Both the position numbers and the translations under genes were made by a program. The notes below the pieces were generated by a model. That model saw nothing but the letters and a program-made list of their open reading frames with translations. It had not been told where the DNA came from and did not search any database. This document shows, in pieces, positions 7,208 through 16,661 of a stretch of 64,000 nucleotides of DNA. Origin of the DNA: Lachnospiraceae bacterium (GTDB lineage Bacteria > Bacillota > Clostridia > Lachnospirales > Lachnospiraceae); the NCBI GenBank assembly GCA_017936785.1, contig JAGBEV010000013.1, positions 1-64,000 on the forward strand. The letters are read 5' to 3'. Within the stretch, counting starts at the first letter, position 1; each line of letters starts with the position of its first letter.

Positions 7208-8074
7208 ATGAGAACAGCAATCATGACTGACACCAACAGCGGAATCTCAAAGGCTGAAGGAGATGCTTTGGGAATATTTGTCATTCCCATGCCTGTCATT
7301 ATTGATGAACAGATATATTTTGAAGGAATCAATCTAAACCAGGAATTTTTCTATGATTGCCTGACCGGGGGAAGAAATATCTCAACCTCTCAGCCCTCAC
7401 CTGGTGATGTTATGGATATGTGGGATCATATTTTATGCTCCGGCTATGATCAATTAGTGTATATTCCCATGTCCAGCGGATTAAGCAACTCCTGCCAGAC
7501 AGCTATTTCTCTGGCAAAAAATTACAAGGGAAAAGTAGAAGTGGCAGACAACCATCGTATTTCTGTTACCATGCGGGTATCTGTTATGGAAGCAAAGGAC
7601 TTTGCGGACAAAGGTGCCTCTGCCAAAGAGATCAAAGAAAAACTGGAAGCAAATGCTTATAACTCCGGCATTTATATTGCAGTAGATACTTTGGAATTTT
7701 TAAAAAAGGGCGGAAGAATTACCACTGCGGGAGCTGCTCTTGGAACCGTTTTAAATATTAAGCCCGTTCTTACCATCCAGGGAGAGAAGCTGGACGCATT
7801 TGCCAAAGTCCGGGGTATGAAAAAATGCCGTACAAAAATGATAGAAGCACTTCAAAATGATCTGAATACCCAATTTCATGATATTCCTGCTGAATACATA
7901 AAACTGGGAGCTGCAGGTGCAGGATTAACCAGGGAAGAGGCAGAAAGCTGGAAAAATGATCTGACAGAAGCCTTTCCCGGCATGGAAATCTGTTACAATC
8001 ATTTATCCTTGAGTATCGGCTGTCATACCGGTCCCGGTGCATTAGGTACAGGATTCAGCATTATTGCAAAATAA
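7208..8074 (+). CDS. DegV family (fatty-acid-binding) protein
   Basis: The 288-aa cytosolic protein has the DegV layout: N-terminal IMTDTNSGIS, the central PMSSGLSNSC pocket that contacts the bound fatty acid, LEFLKKGGRITTAGAALGTVLNIKP, and C-terminal GCHTGPGALGTGF. DegV/FakB proteins hold a fatty acid and, where a FakA kinase exists, present it for phosphorylation and entry into phospholipid synthesis. No fakA is in this window. AAAGGAGAA precedes the ATG. A second DegV paralogue is at 60672. The pairing here with a PAP2-like membrane protein hints at lipid handling. Confidence 0.9.
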   Translation: MRTAIMTDTNSGISKAEGDALGIFVIPMPVIIDEQIYFEGINLNQEFFYDCLTGGRNISTSQPSPGDVMDMWDHILCSGYDQLVYIPMSSGLSNSCQTAISLAKNYKGKVEVADNHRISVTMRVSVMEAKDFADKGASAKEIKEKLEANAYNSGIYIAVDTLEFLKKGGRITTAGAALGTVLNIKPVLTIQGEKLDAFAKVRGMKKCRTKMIEALQNDLNTQFHDIPAEYIKLGAAGAGLTREEAESWKNDLTEAFPGMEICYNHLSLSIGCHTGPGALGTGFSIIAK

Positions 8075-8281
8075 TGACTGGCGTCTCCTTTTAAAATCCT
8101 GCATTTTCTTGCACTTTTCCTAATTTTCTGATTATTTTGATTCTATTTTTTGTAATTTTGACTAAAAATAACTTTTGTGCCCGTGAACACATTCATCATA
8201 AAGATACTAAATAGGAATGAAACCCTTTTCACATTTATACAAAATGTCTATATTTTTTCAAGTTTTAGATATTTTTCAAAT

Positions 8282-8310
8282 TTGCATTTCCTATGGAAAA
8301 GTACTATGAT
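8282..8310 (+). promoter_or_regulatory. orphan promoter in the 8075-8417 gap
   Basis: TTGCAT (8282-8287), a 17-base spacer and TATGAT (8305-8310) make a good sigma-A promoter with no coding frame behind it. The rest of the 343-base gap is A/T-rich with no ORF or repeat. Confidence 0.55.
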
Positions 8311-8316
8311 ACAGAA

Positions 8317-8408
8317 AAGTTGAAAACCAAATACAATCAATCACCAAACCAAACGAACTTAAGTTAACAACAGCGTCGATCATTTACATGACCGGCGCCG
8401 ATTTGTTT
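8317..8408 (+). ncRNA. candidate small RNA ending in a terminator-like hairpin
   Basis: Starting at the expected +1 of the orphan promoter, about 90 bases run without an ORF into an 11-bp stem (8373-8383 with 8388-8398, loop TTAC, two G-U pairs) and then a T-rich tail. The unstructured part is rich in CCAAAC and CAATCA. The same hairpin lies 20 bases past the stop of the minus-strand dehydrogenase gene and may simply be that gene's terminator. RNA is not proven. Confidence 0.35.
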
Positions 8409-8417
8409 TATGATTCT

Positions 8418-9377
8418 TTAAAGATTTACAACATTTCTTTTTTCACCATTTATAAATGCTTCAATATTTTTATAAACCTCAATGGATAATCGTGTACGTG
8501 CCTCAGTACTTGCCCATGACATATGGGGTGTAATGATCAGCTTTTCACTATCCTTTATGGTTCCTAAAGGATTATCCGGCTGAATTGGCTCCTGTTCCAA
8601 AACATCTAATCCCGCACCATAGATTTCTCCCTCCATCAGGGCTTTGTATAAATCCTGATTGTTTACGACCGGTCCTCTTGCTACATTGAGCAATAGAGCC
8701 GTTTTTTTCATTTTTTTCATGGCTTCAAAATCTATGAGATTTCTGGTTAGATCAGATAAAGGGCAATGAATGGATATAAAATCAGAACGCTTTAACAAGT
8801 CATCAAATTCCACTCTTTCATATTCCCCACTGTTATTTCTGCCTGTCACAGAATAATAAATTACATGACAGCCAAAGCCTTCCGCAATTTTTGCCGCTTT
8901 TTTTCCGATATTGCCCAGCCCTATAATACCCCATGTTTTTCCTTCCAGTTCCAAAAAGGGCTTATCAAAATTGGAAAAACGCTCCTGTGCTCCATAAGTG
9001 CCGGATTTTACATAATTATCATAAAAAGGCAGCCTTTCAAGAAGATATAAAGCCATAGCAAAAGTATGCTGCGCAACTGCTGCCGTACAATAATCAACTA
9101 CATTGGCAACTGCAATACCTCTGCTTTTACAATACTCCAGATCTACATTATCGTACCCTGTAGCAAACAGACAGATCAATTTTACCTTTTCTGCATTTTT
9201 TAAAGTGCTTTCATTCATGGCGCCTTTATTGACGATGACCACTTCTGCATCCTTTATCCTATCCGCTATCTGATCATCCAGAGTATTATCATAATATGTT
9301 ACATCTCCAAAATCTCTATAAATTGATAAATCAATATCATCTCCAATGCTTTTTTGTTCCAGTACAACAATATTCAT
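8418..9377 (-). CDS. D-2-hydroxyacid dehydrogenase (glycerate dehydrogenase-like)
   Basis: The 319-aa NAD-dependent oxidoreductase has the Rossmann motif GLGNIG (153-158). The family's catalytic trio is visible as Arg234 (NVARGPVVN), Glu263 (DVLEQEP) and His285 (ITPHMSWAS). It reduces a 2-keto acid to the D-hydroxy acid. The sequence is closest in feel to hydroxypyruvate/glycerate dehydrogenases, but lactate or other substrates are not excluded. It is flanked by terminators on both sides, so it is a single-gene transcript. GGAGGCAG lies before the ATG. Confidence 0.85.
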   Translation of the reverse strand: MNIVVLEQKSIGDDIDLSIYRDFGDVTYYDNTLDDQIADRIKDAEVVIVNKGAMNESTLKNAEKVKLICLFATGYDNVDLEYCKSRGIAVANVVDYCTAAVAQHTFAMALYLLERLPFYDNYVKSGTYGAQERFSNFDKPFLELEGKTWGIIGLGNIGKKAAKIAEGFGCHVIYYSVTGRNNSGEYERVEFDDLLKRSDFISIHCPLSDLTRNLIDFEAMKKMKKTALLLNVARGPVVNNQDLYKALMEGEIYGAGLDVLEQEPIQPDNPLGTIKDSEKLIITPHMSWASTEARTRLSIEVYKNIEAFINGEKRNVVNL

Positions 9378-9389
9378 ATTCTGCCTCCT

Positions 9390-9439
9390 TTAAAAGAAAT
9401 AAACCGGATTCTGAAAATAATTTTCATTATCCGGTTTAT
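9390..9439 (-). terminator. pgi terminator
   Basis: An 11-bp perfect stem (9399-9409 with 9429-9439, arms containing AAACCGGAT) is followed on the minus strand by TTTCTTTT. It lies 31 bases past the pgi stop and separates pgi from the dehydrogenase gene. Confidence 0.85.
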
Positions 9440-9469
9440 CACATAAAAAGTTTTTATTTAATTATCCTA

Positions 9470-10822
9470 TTATTTTAATCTCTCCAGTAAAGCTTCTCTC
9501 TGTTCTTCATAACCCGGTTTTCCAAGCAATGCAAACATGTTTTTCTTGTAGCTTTCTACACCCGGCTGGTTGAAAGGATTTACACCCAGTAAGTAACCGC
9601 TGACACCGCATGCAAATTCGAAGAAATAGAATAACTGACCTAAATAGAACTCTGTTTCTTCAGGAATCTTAACCATTAAGTTAGGAACCTGTCCGTCAGT
9701 ATGAGCCAAGATTGTTCCGTTCATAGCGGATTTATTAACAAAATCAACGGTCTTTCCTGCTAAGTAGTTTAAGCCGTCAAGGTCAACAGGCTCTGTACCG
9801 ATTGTCAGCTCTTCTCTGGATTTTTCTACATTCAGAACGGTTTCAAACATGATTCTTGCACCATCCTGAATAAACTGACCCATAGAGTGAAGATCTGTTG
9901 TCAGATCAACGCTTGCAGGGAAGATACCCTTCTGGTCTTTTCCTTCGGATTCACCGTATAACTGTTTCCACCATTCAGATACATAATGTACATTAGGTTC
10001 ATAGTTAGCCAGTACTTCGATAGATTTTCCTTTTCTTAAAAGGATGTTGCGAAGTGCAGCATATTTTAATGCATCATTTTCTTCATAAGGAAGATTCAGT
10101 GCATTTTCTCTTCCGCTTGCAGCGCCTTCCATTAATTTATCAATATCTGCGCCGGATACAGCGATAGGAAGAAGACCTACAGCTGTCAATACGGAAAAAC
10201 GTCCTCCGATATCATCAGGTACAACAAAGGATTCATAACCTTCTTCTGTTGCAAGATTCTTTAAAGATCCCCTTGCTTTATCAGTTGTAGCATAAATTCT
10301 CTTTGCAGCGCCTTCCTTACCGTATTTCTTTTCAGCCATCTCTTTAAAGATCCTGAATGCGATTGCAGGCTCTGTTGTAGTACCGGATTTGGAGATCATG
10401 TTAATGGAGAAATCTCTGTCTCCGATCACATCGATCAGATCCTTTAAATAAGTTGTAGAAATGGAATTTCCTACAAAGTAGATTTCAGGAGTCTTTCTCT
10501 GATCCTTGGAGATCACATTATAAAAGCTATGTCTTAAAAACTCAATTGCTGCTCTTGCTCCCAAATAGGAACCGCCGATACCGATCACTACCAATACATC
10601 AGAATCACTCTGAATTTTAGCGGCAGCTTTTTTGATTCTATCAAACTCTTCTTTATCATATGCAACCGGTAAATCAATCCATCCTAAGAAATCATTACCT
10701 GCACCTGTTTTGGATACTAACACTTCTTTTGCATCCATAACCTGTTTTTTCATCAAATCAACTTCGTTGTCACTTACAAACGGGGCAACTTTGGAATAGT
10801 CAAAAGTTACTTTTTCACTCAT
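9470..10822 (-). CDS. pgi: glucose-6-phosphate isomerase
   Basis: The 450-aa glycolytic enzyme interconverts glucose-6-phosphate and fructose-6-phosphate in the cytosol. Landmarks are the phosphate-loop region [27 protein letters not shown], the [14 protein letters not shown] signature and the C-terminal [13 protein letters not shown]. The length matches the shorter Firmicutes form. AAGGAGAGA precedes the ATG. It is a single-gene unit between its own promoter (10877-10905) and the terminator at 9390. Confidence 0.96.
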   Translation of the reverse strand: MSEKVTFDYSKVAPFVSDNEVDLMKKQVMDAKEVLVSKTGAGNDFLGWIDLPVAYDKEEFDRIKKAAAKIQSDSDVLVVIGIGGSYLGARAAIEFLRHSFYNVISKDQRKTPEIYFVGNSISTTYLKDLIDVIGDRDFSINMISKSGTTTEPAIAFRIFKEMAEKKYGKEGAAKRIYATTDKARGSLKNLATEEGYESFVVPDDIGGRFSVLTAVGLLPIAVSGADIDKLMEGAASGRENALNLPYEENDALKYAALRNILLRKGKSIEVLANYEPNVHYVSEWWKQLYGESEGKDQKGIFPASVDLTTDLHSMGQFIQDGARIMFETVLNVEKSREELTIGTEPVDLDGLNYLAGKTVDFVNKSAMNGTILAHTDGQVPNLMVKIPEETEFYLGQLFYFFEFACGVSGYLLGVNPFNQPGVESYKKNMFALLGKPGYEEQREALLERLK

Positions 10823-10876
10823 TGTATTCTCTCCTTTTCGCCGTTTCTTAAAAAACCTTGTTTATAAACCAAACTA

Positions 10877-10905
10877 AGTTTAGCAAAATAATATTTTATT
10901 TGCAA
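10877..10905 (-). promoter_or_regulatory. pgi promoter
   Basis: On the minus strand, TTGCAA (10900-10905), 17 bases and TAAACT (10877-10882) lie about 55 bases upstream of the pgi ATG. The region is A/T-rich as expected. Confidence 0.55.
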
Positions 10906-10907
10906 GC

Positions 10908-10942
10908 AAATACTGGAAAAACCAGTATTTTTCTGCTATAAT
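10908..10942 (+). promoter_or_regulatory. hairpin plus -10 element before the TSCPD-murG pair
   Basis: A 9-bp hairpin (AAATACTGG / CCAGTATTT, 10908-10930, A5 loop) is followed six bases later by TATAAT (10937-10942). The 17-base-spaced -35 would be TGGAAA (10914-10919) inside the hairpin. A repressor-type site overlapping the -35 is plausible. Used in reverse, the hairpin also lies just upstream of the pgi promoter. Confidence 0.45.
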
Positions 10943-11056
10943 CTCTGCGTGTATAAAATAATCTGCTGATAAATCCTGCAAAGCATTCAGGTAATATACA
11001 CAAAACATAGTATTTACACAATCTATACACAAAATAATCAAAAGCGAGGAATATAT

Positions 11057-11296
11057 ATGATTTATAAACCTACAGGCGTTTGTTCCCAGGCAATTGATAT
11101 TGAATTGGACGGTGATGTGATCAAATCCGTTTCTTTTGTTGGCGGATGCAATGGTAATTTACAGGGTATCGGTGCTCTTGTAAAAGGAATGAAAGCCCAG
11201 GATGCCATTGACAGGCTTCAGGGAATTAAATGCGGCTTCAAATCCACATCCTGCCCTGACCAGCTGGCAAAAGCTTTAGAATCCATGATTCACTAA
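11057..11296 (+). CDS. TSCPD-domain small protein (TIGR03905-like)
   Basis: The 79-aa protein consists of one TSCPD domain with four conserved cysteines: GVCSQ (C9), GGCNGN (C31), IKCGFK (C59) and TSCPDQ (C66). The same domain is found as a tail of B12-dependent ribonucleotide reductases, where the cysteines may bind metal or act in redox. The free-standing form has no proven role. It is separated from murG by 25 bases and is probably co-transcribed with it. Confidence 0.85.
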   Translation: MIYKPTGVCSQAIDIELDGDVIKSVSFVGGCNGNLQGIGALVKGMKAQDAIDRLQGIKCGFKSTSCPDQLAKALESMIH

Positions 11297-11321
11297 CTTG
11301 AAAACTTCAGGAGAGAATATT

Positions 11322-12392
11322 ATGAAACGAATTGTTTTAACAGGCGGCGGTACAGCCGGACATGTAACACCAAATATTGCACTTTTACCAGGCTTAAAAG
11401 AATTGGATTATGATATTCACTATATTGGTTCCTATGAAGGAATCGAATCAAAATTGATCGAAGACTATGAAATCCCTTATTACGGCATTTCCACCGGGAA
11501 ATTCCGCCGTTATTTCGATCCCAAAAACTTTTCCGACCCCTTCCGGGTCATGAAAGGCTATGCTCAGGCAAGAAAAATCTTAAAAAAGATCAATCCGGAT
11601 GTGGTATTTTCCAAAGGAGGATTTGTTTCTGTCCCCGTTGTAAGAGCGGCAGCTTCCCTGAAAATTCCCTGTATTATCCACGAATCCGATATGACTCCGG
11701 GACTTGCCAATAAGCTTTGCCTTCCCGTAGCTGAAAAAATTTGCTGCAACTTTCCCGAAACTTTACAATATCTTCCTGAAGATAAAGCAGTCCTCACCGG
11801 ATCTCCCATCCGCGCTGAATTAACACAGGGAAATAAAATTGCCGCTTTGGATCTATGCGGATTTAATGCCAATACTCCTGTCATTATGGTAATCGGCGGT
11901 TCCTCAGGCGCTGCAAATGTAAATAAAGCAGTTCGGGAAGCTTTACCGGAATTATTAAAAGATTTTCAGGTAGTACACATTTGCGGTAAAGATAAAATCG
12001 ATAACCTGCTTCTGACTACAAAAGGCTACAAGCAATTTGAATATGTAAAAACAGAATTAAAAGATATTTTTGCCATGGCGGATATTGTTATCAGCAGGGC
12101 AGGTGCCAATGCCATATGCGAGCTTCTGGCATTACAAAAACCTAACATTCTGATTCCCCTTATGGCAGGAACCCGGGGCGACCAGATTTTAAATGCCAAA
12201 TCTTTTGAATCCCAGGGTTATTCCATGGTCATCTCCGAAGATGATATTACAACACAATTGCTGGTGGATACAGTTCATGATATGTATTTCCGAAAACAGA
12301 GCTTTATTGAAGCCATGAGCCGTTCCCATCAAAAGGATTCCATTAAGACCATTTTGGGACTGATCGAAGATACAGTTGCAAAATACGCATAA
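11322..12392 (+). CDS. murG: UDP-GlcNAc:lipid I N-acetylglucosaminyltransferase MurG
   Basis: The 356-aa peripheral membrane enzyme adds GlcNAc to lipid I to make lipid II, the peptidoglycan precursor. The N-terminal GGGTAGHVTPNIAL loop, the FSKGGFVSVPVV segment, HESDMTPGLANKL and the C-terminal donor-binding region ELLALQKPNILIPL are all present. The in-frame TTG at 11298 is rejected in favour of the ATG at 11322, which has AGGAGAG upstream. It is outside the usual mur/fts cluster, as in several Lachnospiraceae, where a stand-alone murG copy is common. Confidence 0.93.
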   Translation: MKRIVLTGGGTAGHVTPNIALLPGLKELDYDIHYIGSYEGIESKLIEDYEIPYYGISTGKFRRYFDPKNFSDPFRVMKGYAQARKILKKINPDVVFSKGGFVSVPVVRAAASLKIPCIIHESDMTPGLANKLCLPVAEKICCNFPETLQYLPEDKAVLTGSPIRAELTQGNKIAALDLCGFNANTPVIMVIGGSSGAANVNKAVREALPELLKDFQVVHICGKDKIDNLLLTTKGYKQFEYVKTELKDIFAMADIVISRAGANAICELLALQKPNILIPLMAGTRGDQILNAKSFESQGYSMVISEDDITTQLLVDTVHDMYFRKQSFIEAMSRSHQKDSIKTILGLIEDTVAKYA

Positions 12393-12406
12393 TAAAAGGA
12401 AACTAC

Positions 12407-12453
12407 AAGAGGTTGTTTGTACCTGTAAAGTACGAAACAACCTCTTATTTTAT
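12407..12453. terminator. bidirectional terminator between murG and the flotillin gene
   Basis: A 16-bp stem (12407-12422 with 12430-12446, one bulged C) is flanked by A-rich and T-rich runs. It sits between converging genes and can stop both transcripts. Confidence 0.85.
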
Positions 12454-12473
12454 CTTATTATTCTTTTTAATTA

Positions 12474-13937
12474 TTACTGTTCTTCTTTTGTCTTTTTCAC
12501 TGTTTCTTTACCGGATTCTTTATTACTGTCAAGAACCTTAGCTCCTAAGGCTCCTGCAAGAACAGATTTGATATCAAATCCCAGGCTCTGGGTCAGACCT
12601 TCCGTGATCTGTGTGGTGGACTTTGTAATATCTTCAACCAGTTTGGAAGTATTTCCTTCTCCATACATGGTAATCCTGTCAATATTTTCCAAAGGCTTAG
12701 CCACATTTGCTGCAATATCGGGAAGAATATTAAAGTACATTTCAAGGATGGAAGCATCCTTCATCTTAGCCATGGCTTCTGCTTTCTTATCAATACCTTC
12801 TGCTTCCGCAATTGCTTTTGCCTTAATTGCTTCAGCTTCTGCAACACCCTTTGCCCTGATACCTTCTGCTTCCTGCTCTGCCTGGTATTTCTTGGCATCA
12901 GCATTGATCCTCATGGCTTCGGCTTCTCTTTCCATTTCAAACTTCCGGGCTTCTGCATCCTTCTGTCTCTTATAAAGCTCCACATCTGCCATCTGCTGCT
13001 GTCTGTACTTATCCGCATCAGCCTGTTTTTTGATGGTAGCAGAAAGTTCCTGTTCTTTTACTTCTGCTTCTTTTCTCTTTAATTCAATTTCTTTTTCCTG
13101 TTTTGCAATATTTGCTTCAGCACTGGTTACTTCGATTGTCTTACGCTGTGCTTCCTTTTGAATCTCATAAGCTGCATCTGCTTCTGCCTGTTTAATATCG
13201 GATTCTTTCTTCAATTCTGCCTGTTTAATGCGAAGCTCATTCTGCTTTGTTGCAATATCCGTATTAGCTAAAACCTGTGCTTCATTAGCAGCCTTCTTTG
13301 CCTCTGCCTCAGCAATGGCAACATCTCTGTCCGCCTGAGCCTTTGCAATGGAAGCATCCTTTTGGATCTGGGACATATTATCCTGTCCTAATGCAACGAT
13401 AAGACCTTTTTCATCATCGATTCTCTGAATGTTGCAGGAAATGATCTCAATACCCAGGGCATTCATATCCTTCTGCGCTTTTTCCTGAACTTCATCACCG
13501 AATTTTTTACGGTCTGTACATAATTCTTTTAATTTTACGGTACCGATGATCTCACGCATATTACCCTGCAATGAATCGGTTAAAGCTATGACAATCTGAT
13601 CTTCTCTCATATTTAAGAAGTTCTTCATTGCTAACTTAATGCCTTCTTCATCAGTTTTTACTCTGATCTTGGCAACTGCGTCGATATCTACACCAATAAA
13701 GTCCAACGTGGGTATGTAACCGTTTGTTTTAATATCTACGCTGATCTGCTTTACAATTAAGTTATCTTTCCTTTCCAGAAACGGTATTTTAACACCTGCT
13801 CTACCGATCAGAATCTTAGGCTCTTTCTTAAAACCGGAAATAATATAGGCAATATCCGGCGGAGCTTTTACATAACCGCTTGCTAAGATAGCTAAGATAA
13901 TAATGACAATTGCTGCAATAATAATAATTTGAATCAT
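12474..13937 (-). CDS. flotillin-family SPFH scaffold protein
   Basis: The 487-aa protein starts with a hydrophobic membrane segment (residues 2-23, mostly Ile/Ala). The SPFH/band-7 domain follows, and then a long Ala/Glu/Lys-rich coiled coil in which the phrase AEAEA recurs. The last 70 residues (MYFNILPDIAANVAKPLENI onward) match flotillin C-termini. Flotillins organise membrane microdomains. A longer frame to 14042 exists, but GAGGGGG (spacing 7) marks the ATG at 13937. It is transcribed alone from the promoter at 13989-14017. Compared with Bacillus it is FloT/YqiK-type (long coiled coil) rather than the short FloA type. Confidence 0.92.
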   Translation of the reverse strand: MIQIIIIAAIVIIILAILASGYVKAPPDIAYIISGFKKEPKILIGRAGVKIPFLERKDNLIVKQISVDIKTNGYIPTLDFIGVDIDAVAKIRVKTDEEGIKLAMKNFLNMREDQIVIALTDSLQGNMREIIGTVKLKELCTDRKKFGDEVQEKAQKDMNALGIEIISCNIQRIDDEKGLIVALGQDNMSQIQKDASIAKAQADRDVAIAEAEAKKAANEAQVLANTDIATKQNELRIKQAELKKESDIKQAEADAAYEIQKEAQRKTIEVTSAEANIAKQEKEIELKRKEAEVKEQELSATIKKQADADKYRQQQMADVELYKRQKDAEARKFEMEREAEAMRINADAKKYQAEQEAEGIRAKGVAEAEAIKAKAIAEAEGIDKKAEAMAKMKDASILEMYFNILPDIAANVAKPLENIDRITMYGEGNTSKLVEDITKSTTQITEGLTQSLGFDIKSVLAGALGAKVLDSNKESGKETVKKTKEEQ

Positions 13938-13988
13938 TTTGTAACCCCCTCTTTTTATTCTTATGTATATTGTATCTTGTAAATGTAT

Positions 13989-14017
13989 ATTATAGCACCA
14001 TTTACATTTTTCGACAA
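13989..14017 (-). promoter_or_regulatory. flotillin promoter with overlapping inverted repeat
   Basis: On the minus strand, TTGTCG (14012-14017), 17 bases and TATAAT (13989-13994) form the promoter. An inverted repeat TGTAAATG (13978-13985) / CATTTACA (13999-14006) is centred on the -10 box, as expected for a repressor site. Confidence 0.75.
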
Positions 14018-14175
14018 TTTTTAATATAATGTAAAGGAACAAATGCAGACAAGAAAAGTAGAATTATATTCAATGGCATGATATACTATTGATGTTGTTG
14101 CAAAAGACAAATGGGAGTTTGTTCCCATCGGCTGTTTTGTGCCGCCGACAGAAAGGCGGCAGAATGGAGATTATA

Positions 14176-14682
14176 ATGAACAAAGCTTTCGTCAGACGAG
14201 TTCTGCTGGTTGCGGCATCAATCCTTAATTGGATATTTTCAGTAGGATATATAAGATATATATATATGCTATCGTCAGGCGAACATTTTATCAATTATGT
14301 GGACAACATAGAGGTTGACGGTTCTGATTTTACACCACTCGCTAATCTTGCAATTGCAGGAGCAAACGGATTGGCAATTCTTCTCTCAATGGTTTTAGCT
14401 GTACTGTTTGCAACGATATTTATTCTGCTTTTCGCAATATTGCTTAGGATAATAACAATCAGAAAAAACGATATGGTTACGAAATCTGAGGTGGTATTTA
14501 CCAAAAGGTTCATTATCGTTTCTTCTGTTCTTGCCTTTATCGTTGGCATTTTGTCTACGAACACAAAACTGATGTGGTATGTCATAGGCTTGTCGTGGCA
14601 GCAACCGCTGTTCATGATACTGATATACTATCGACCCTTAAAGAATCGATTTCAATCATGTCAACAATCAATATTGTTATGA
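14176..14682 (+). CDS. hypothetical membrane protein
   Basis: The 168-aa product has four hydrophobic segments and no recognised domain. Three in-frame starts are possible. The ATG at 14176 is preceded by GGAG at suitable spacing, the one at 14164 by AAAGG, and 14089 has none. A GC-rich hairpin (GCCGCC / GGCGGC, 14141-14160) lies just before the start, in contrast to the A/T-rich surroundings. The last 15 residues look unlike a membrane-protein end (polar, then SILL), so a 3' frameshift is possible. Function is unknown. Confidence 0.5.
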   Translation: MNKAFVRRVLLVAASILNWIFSVGYIRYIYMLSSGEHFINYVDNIEVDGSDFTPLANLAIAGANGLAILLSMVLAVLFATIFILLFAILLRIITIRKNDMVTKSEVVFTKRFIIVSSVLAFIVGILSTNTKLMWYVIGLSWQQPLFMILIYYRPLKNRFQSCQQSILL

Positions 14683-14739
14683 TATATATTGTAACTTACA
14701 GAAATAAAATTCATATCTTTCAGACCGATTACCTTTTCA

Positions 14740-15278
14740 TTATTTGTTATTTGATCTTATATTTTTTCCTTTCCAAATTACTGAAAAAATCAGCGGAATG
14801 ATCAGGGTAGGAAATAATATAAACACGATCCATAAGAACAGCGGAAAGGTAAATGACAGTTTATTGCTAAATGACATATGTTCCTTAAATATCTCTTCAC
14901 TTGAATAAAGCATATATATACCTGGATCGTCAGTTGCTGCCAATATGTCTATAGAATAATCTTCTGAATACGGTTTTTCCTCTGATATTTCATTTTCTAC
15001 ACATTTATATTCTATTCCATTAACCTGATATGTATAATACCAATGATAATATGTTTTATTTACACTATAGGAATCTCCATTTTCATCTGTTTCATTTTCC
15101 GTTTTATTATATTTAACAGATGATGACCATTGTGCCTCTACCTGCATCCATTCATGTTCATTAAATAAATCCATCTCTTTTTATCTTTCACAAACATGAT
15201 CACAAATGCTGCTATAAAGATTGACAGCATTAGAATATTAATCGGTACAGCTTTTCTTATAATATTTTTTGCATTCAT
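14740..15278 (-). pseudogene. DUF3592-like membrane protein, frameshifted at an A5 run
   Basis: An ATG at 15278 with GGGAGGA upstream opens a frame with an N-terminal membrane segment (NILMLSIFIAAFVIMFV). That frame shifts out after KDKK and ends after 46 codons. The main 144-aa frame begins at 15174, one base out of phase, without a good ribosome site. It holds WMQVEAQWSS, a YHWYYTYQVNGIEYKC strand pattern and a second membrane segment near its C-terminus. Adding one A to the run at 15178-15182 would fuse both parts into one ordinary DUF3592-type protein. It may be a true pseudogene, a phase-variable tract or a sequencing error. Confidence 0.55.
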
Positions 15279-15377
15279 TATTTTATCCTCCCTTGCCCTT
15301 TAATAAGAATTCCTTTTTATTATAGCATTAAATACCATATCTATCAAAAAAGGACAAGAGGGTATTACATTTTCCGG

Positions 15378-16661
15378 TTATTCATATCTTAATGCCTCAA
15401 TGGGATTCATTTTTGCTGCCTTATTGGCAGGATAATATCCAAAAAATACTCCGATCAATACTGAAAAAGCAACTGAAAAAATAATACTTCCCAAAGACGC
15501 ATTTGCTTTATATCCCAAAAGTGAAGTGGCTGCCGTACCGATCAAAAGACCTGATACAATGCCCATAAATCCTCCTATAAGACAGATCACAATAGATTCA
15601 GTTATAAACTGCATTCTGATGGAACCATTGGTAGCACCTAAAGCTTTCCTTGTTCCGATTTCTCTTGTTCTTTCCGTAATGGATACCAACATAATGTTCA
15701 TAACGCCGATTCCTCCTACCAAAAGAGAAATTCCTGCAATAATGGAAATGGCAATGGAAATCGTAGATAACATATCAGTCATACTTTCCAGCATATCTTC
15801 CATACTTGTAACGCTGATTTCATAATCTTCATTTCTGGCATAATATACATTAAAAAAGTATTCAACCTGATCTATGAAAGTGTTGTTATCCGTATCTGTA
15901 GTAGTCACAATGGTAAACTGGGTATATCCTTCTTCCGAATGATTCTGGTTTTTTGCTGCTTTTAAAGGTAAATAAACCTCTGTGGTTATATCATCATCTG
16001 ATTCACTGGAAAATACAGAACTTTCTTCATATTCATAGATACCTACAACAGTATAAGTATAATATCTGTTATTGATGTTAATATCTACCGTATTTTCCAA
16101 AGCATTATTTCTATTACCATTAAATAAAGTTTCCACTAATTTATCAGATATCAGTATTACTTTTCTGGCTTCCGTCTGATCTCTTTCTGTCAGACTTCTC
16201 CCTGCCAATAATGTAAGCTCATTGGTTTCCAGATATCCTACATTCACACCGGTAATATTTACATTTGCAGAAAGATTTCCATCCTCAGCCGTTCCGTTTC
16301 CTACCGTTTCACTAATAGAAACTGCTTCAATATTGGAGCCATATTCCTTTTCAAATGCTTCCAGCATTTCCTCAGTAATATAATCTTCACCGGTCATTGC
16401 CCTTCTGTTACCTGATCCAAAACGCATTCCCTCTATTGTGACTTCTTCACTGCTGCTCTTTTGTTTCACACCTACTGTCAGATTATTAGCACCCATTTCC
16501 TGCATGGAGGAGGTAACTGAAGTATTCAGTGAATTTCCTACAGTCATAATGGCAATAACTGATGAAATACCTATGATAATACCCAGCATTGTTAAAAATG
16601 CACGCATTTTATTGGACTTTAATCCCGACAGGGCAAGGAGAATGTTTTCAAAAATCAACAT
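15378..16661 (-). CDS. MacB/FtsX-type ABC transporter permease
   Basis: The 427-aa permease has the MacB fold. A cytoplasmic N-terminus and first membrane helix ([21 protein letters not shown]) are followed by a large extracytoplasmic domain (about residues 45-275). Three C-terminal helices follow, with the [21 protein letters not shown] and RKALGA motifs of the FtsX domain. The start overlaps the ATPase gene by seven bases, so the two are translationally coupled. With the adjacent ATPase and membrane-fusion-like protein it forms a tripartite-style exporter of peptides, lipids or drugs. The substrate is unknown. Confidence 0.93.
   Translation of the reverse strand: MLIFENILLALSGLKSNKMRAFLTMLGIIIGISSVIAIMTVGNSLNTSVTSSMQEMGANNLTVGVKQKSSSEEVTIEGMRFGSGNRRAMTGEDYITEEMLEAFEKEYGSNIEAVSISETVGNGTAEDGNLSANVNITGVNVGYLETNELTLLAGRSLTERDQTEARKVILISDKLVETLFNGNRNNALENTVDININNRYYTYTVVGIYEYEESSVFSSESDDDITTEVYLPLKAAKNQNHSEEGYTQFTIVTTTDTDNNTFIDQVEYFFNVYYARNEDYEISVTSMEDMLESMTDMLSTISIAISIIAGISLLVGGIGVMNIMLVSITERTREIGTRKALGATNGSIRMQFITESIVICLIGGFMGIVSGLLIGTAATSLLGYKANASLGSIIFSVAFSVLIGVFFGYYPANKAAKMNPIEALRYE

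Noticed and set aside
12376..12975. Plus-strand ORF of 199 codons opposite the flotillin gene
   Set aside because: It is the shadow of the Ala/Glu-rich coiled coil (giving Ser/Ala-rich nonsense) and lacks a ribosome site.
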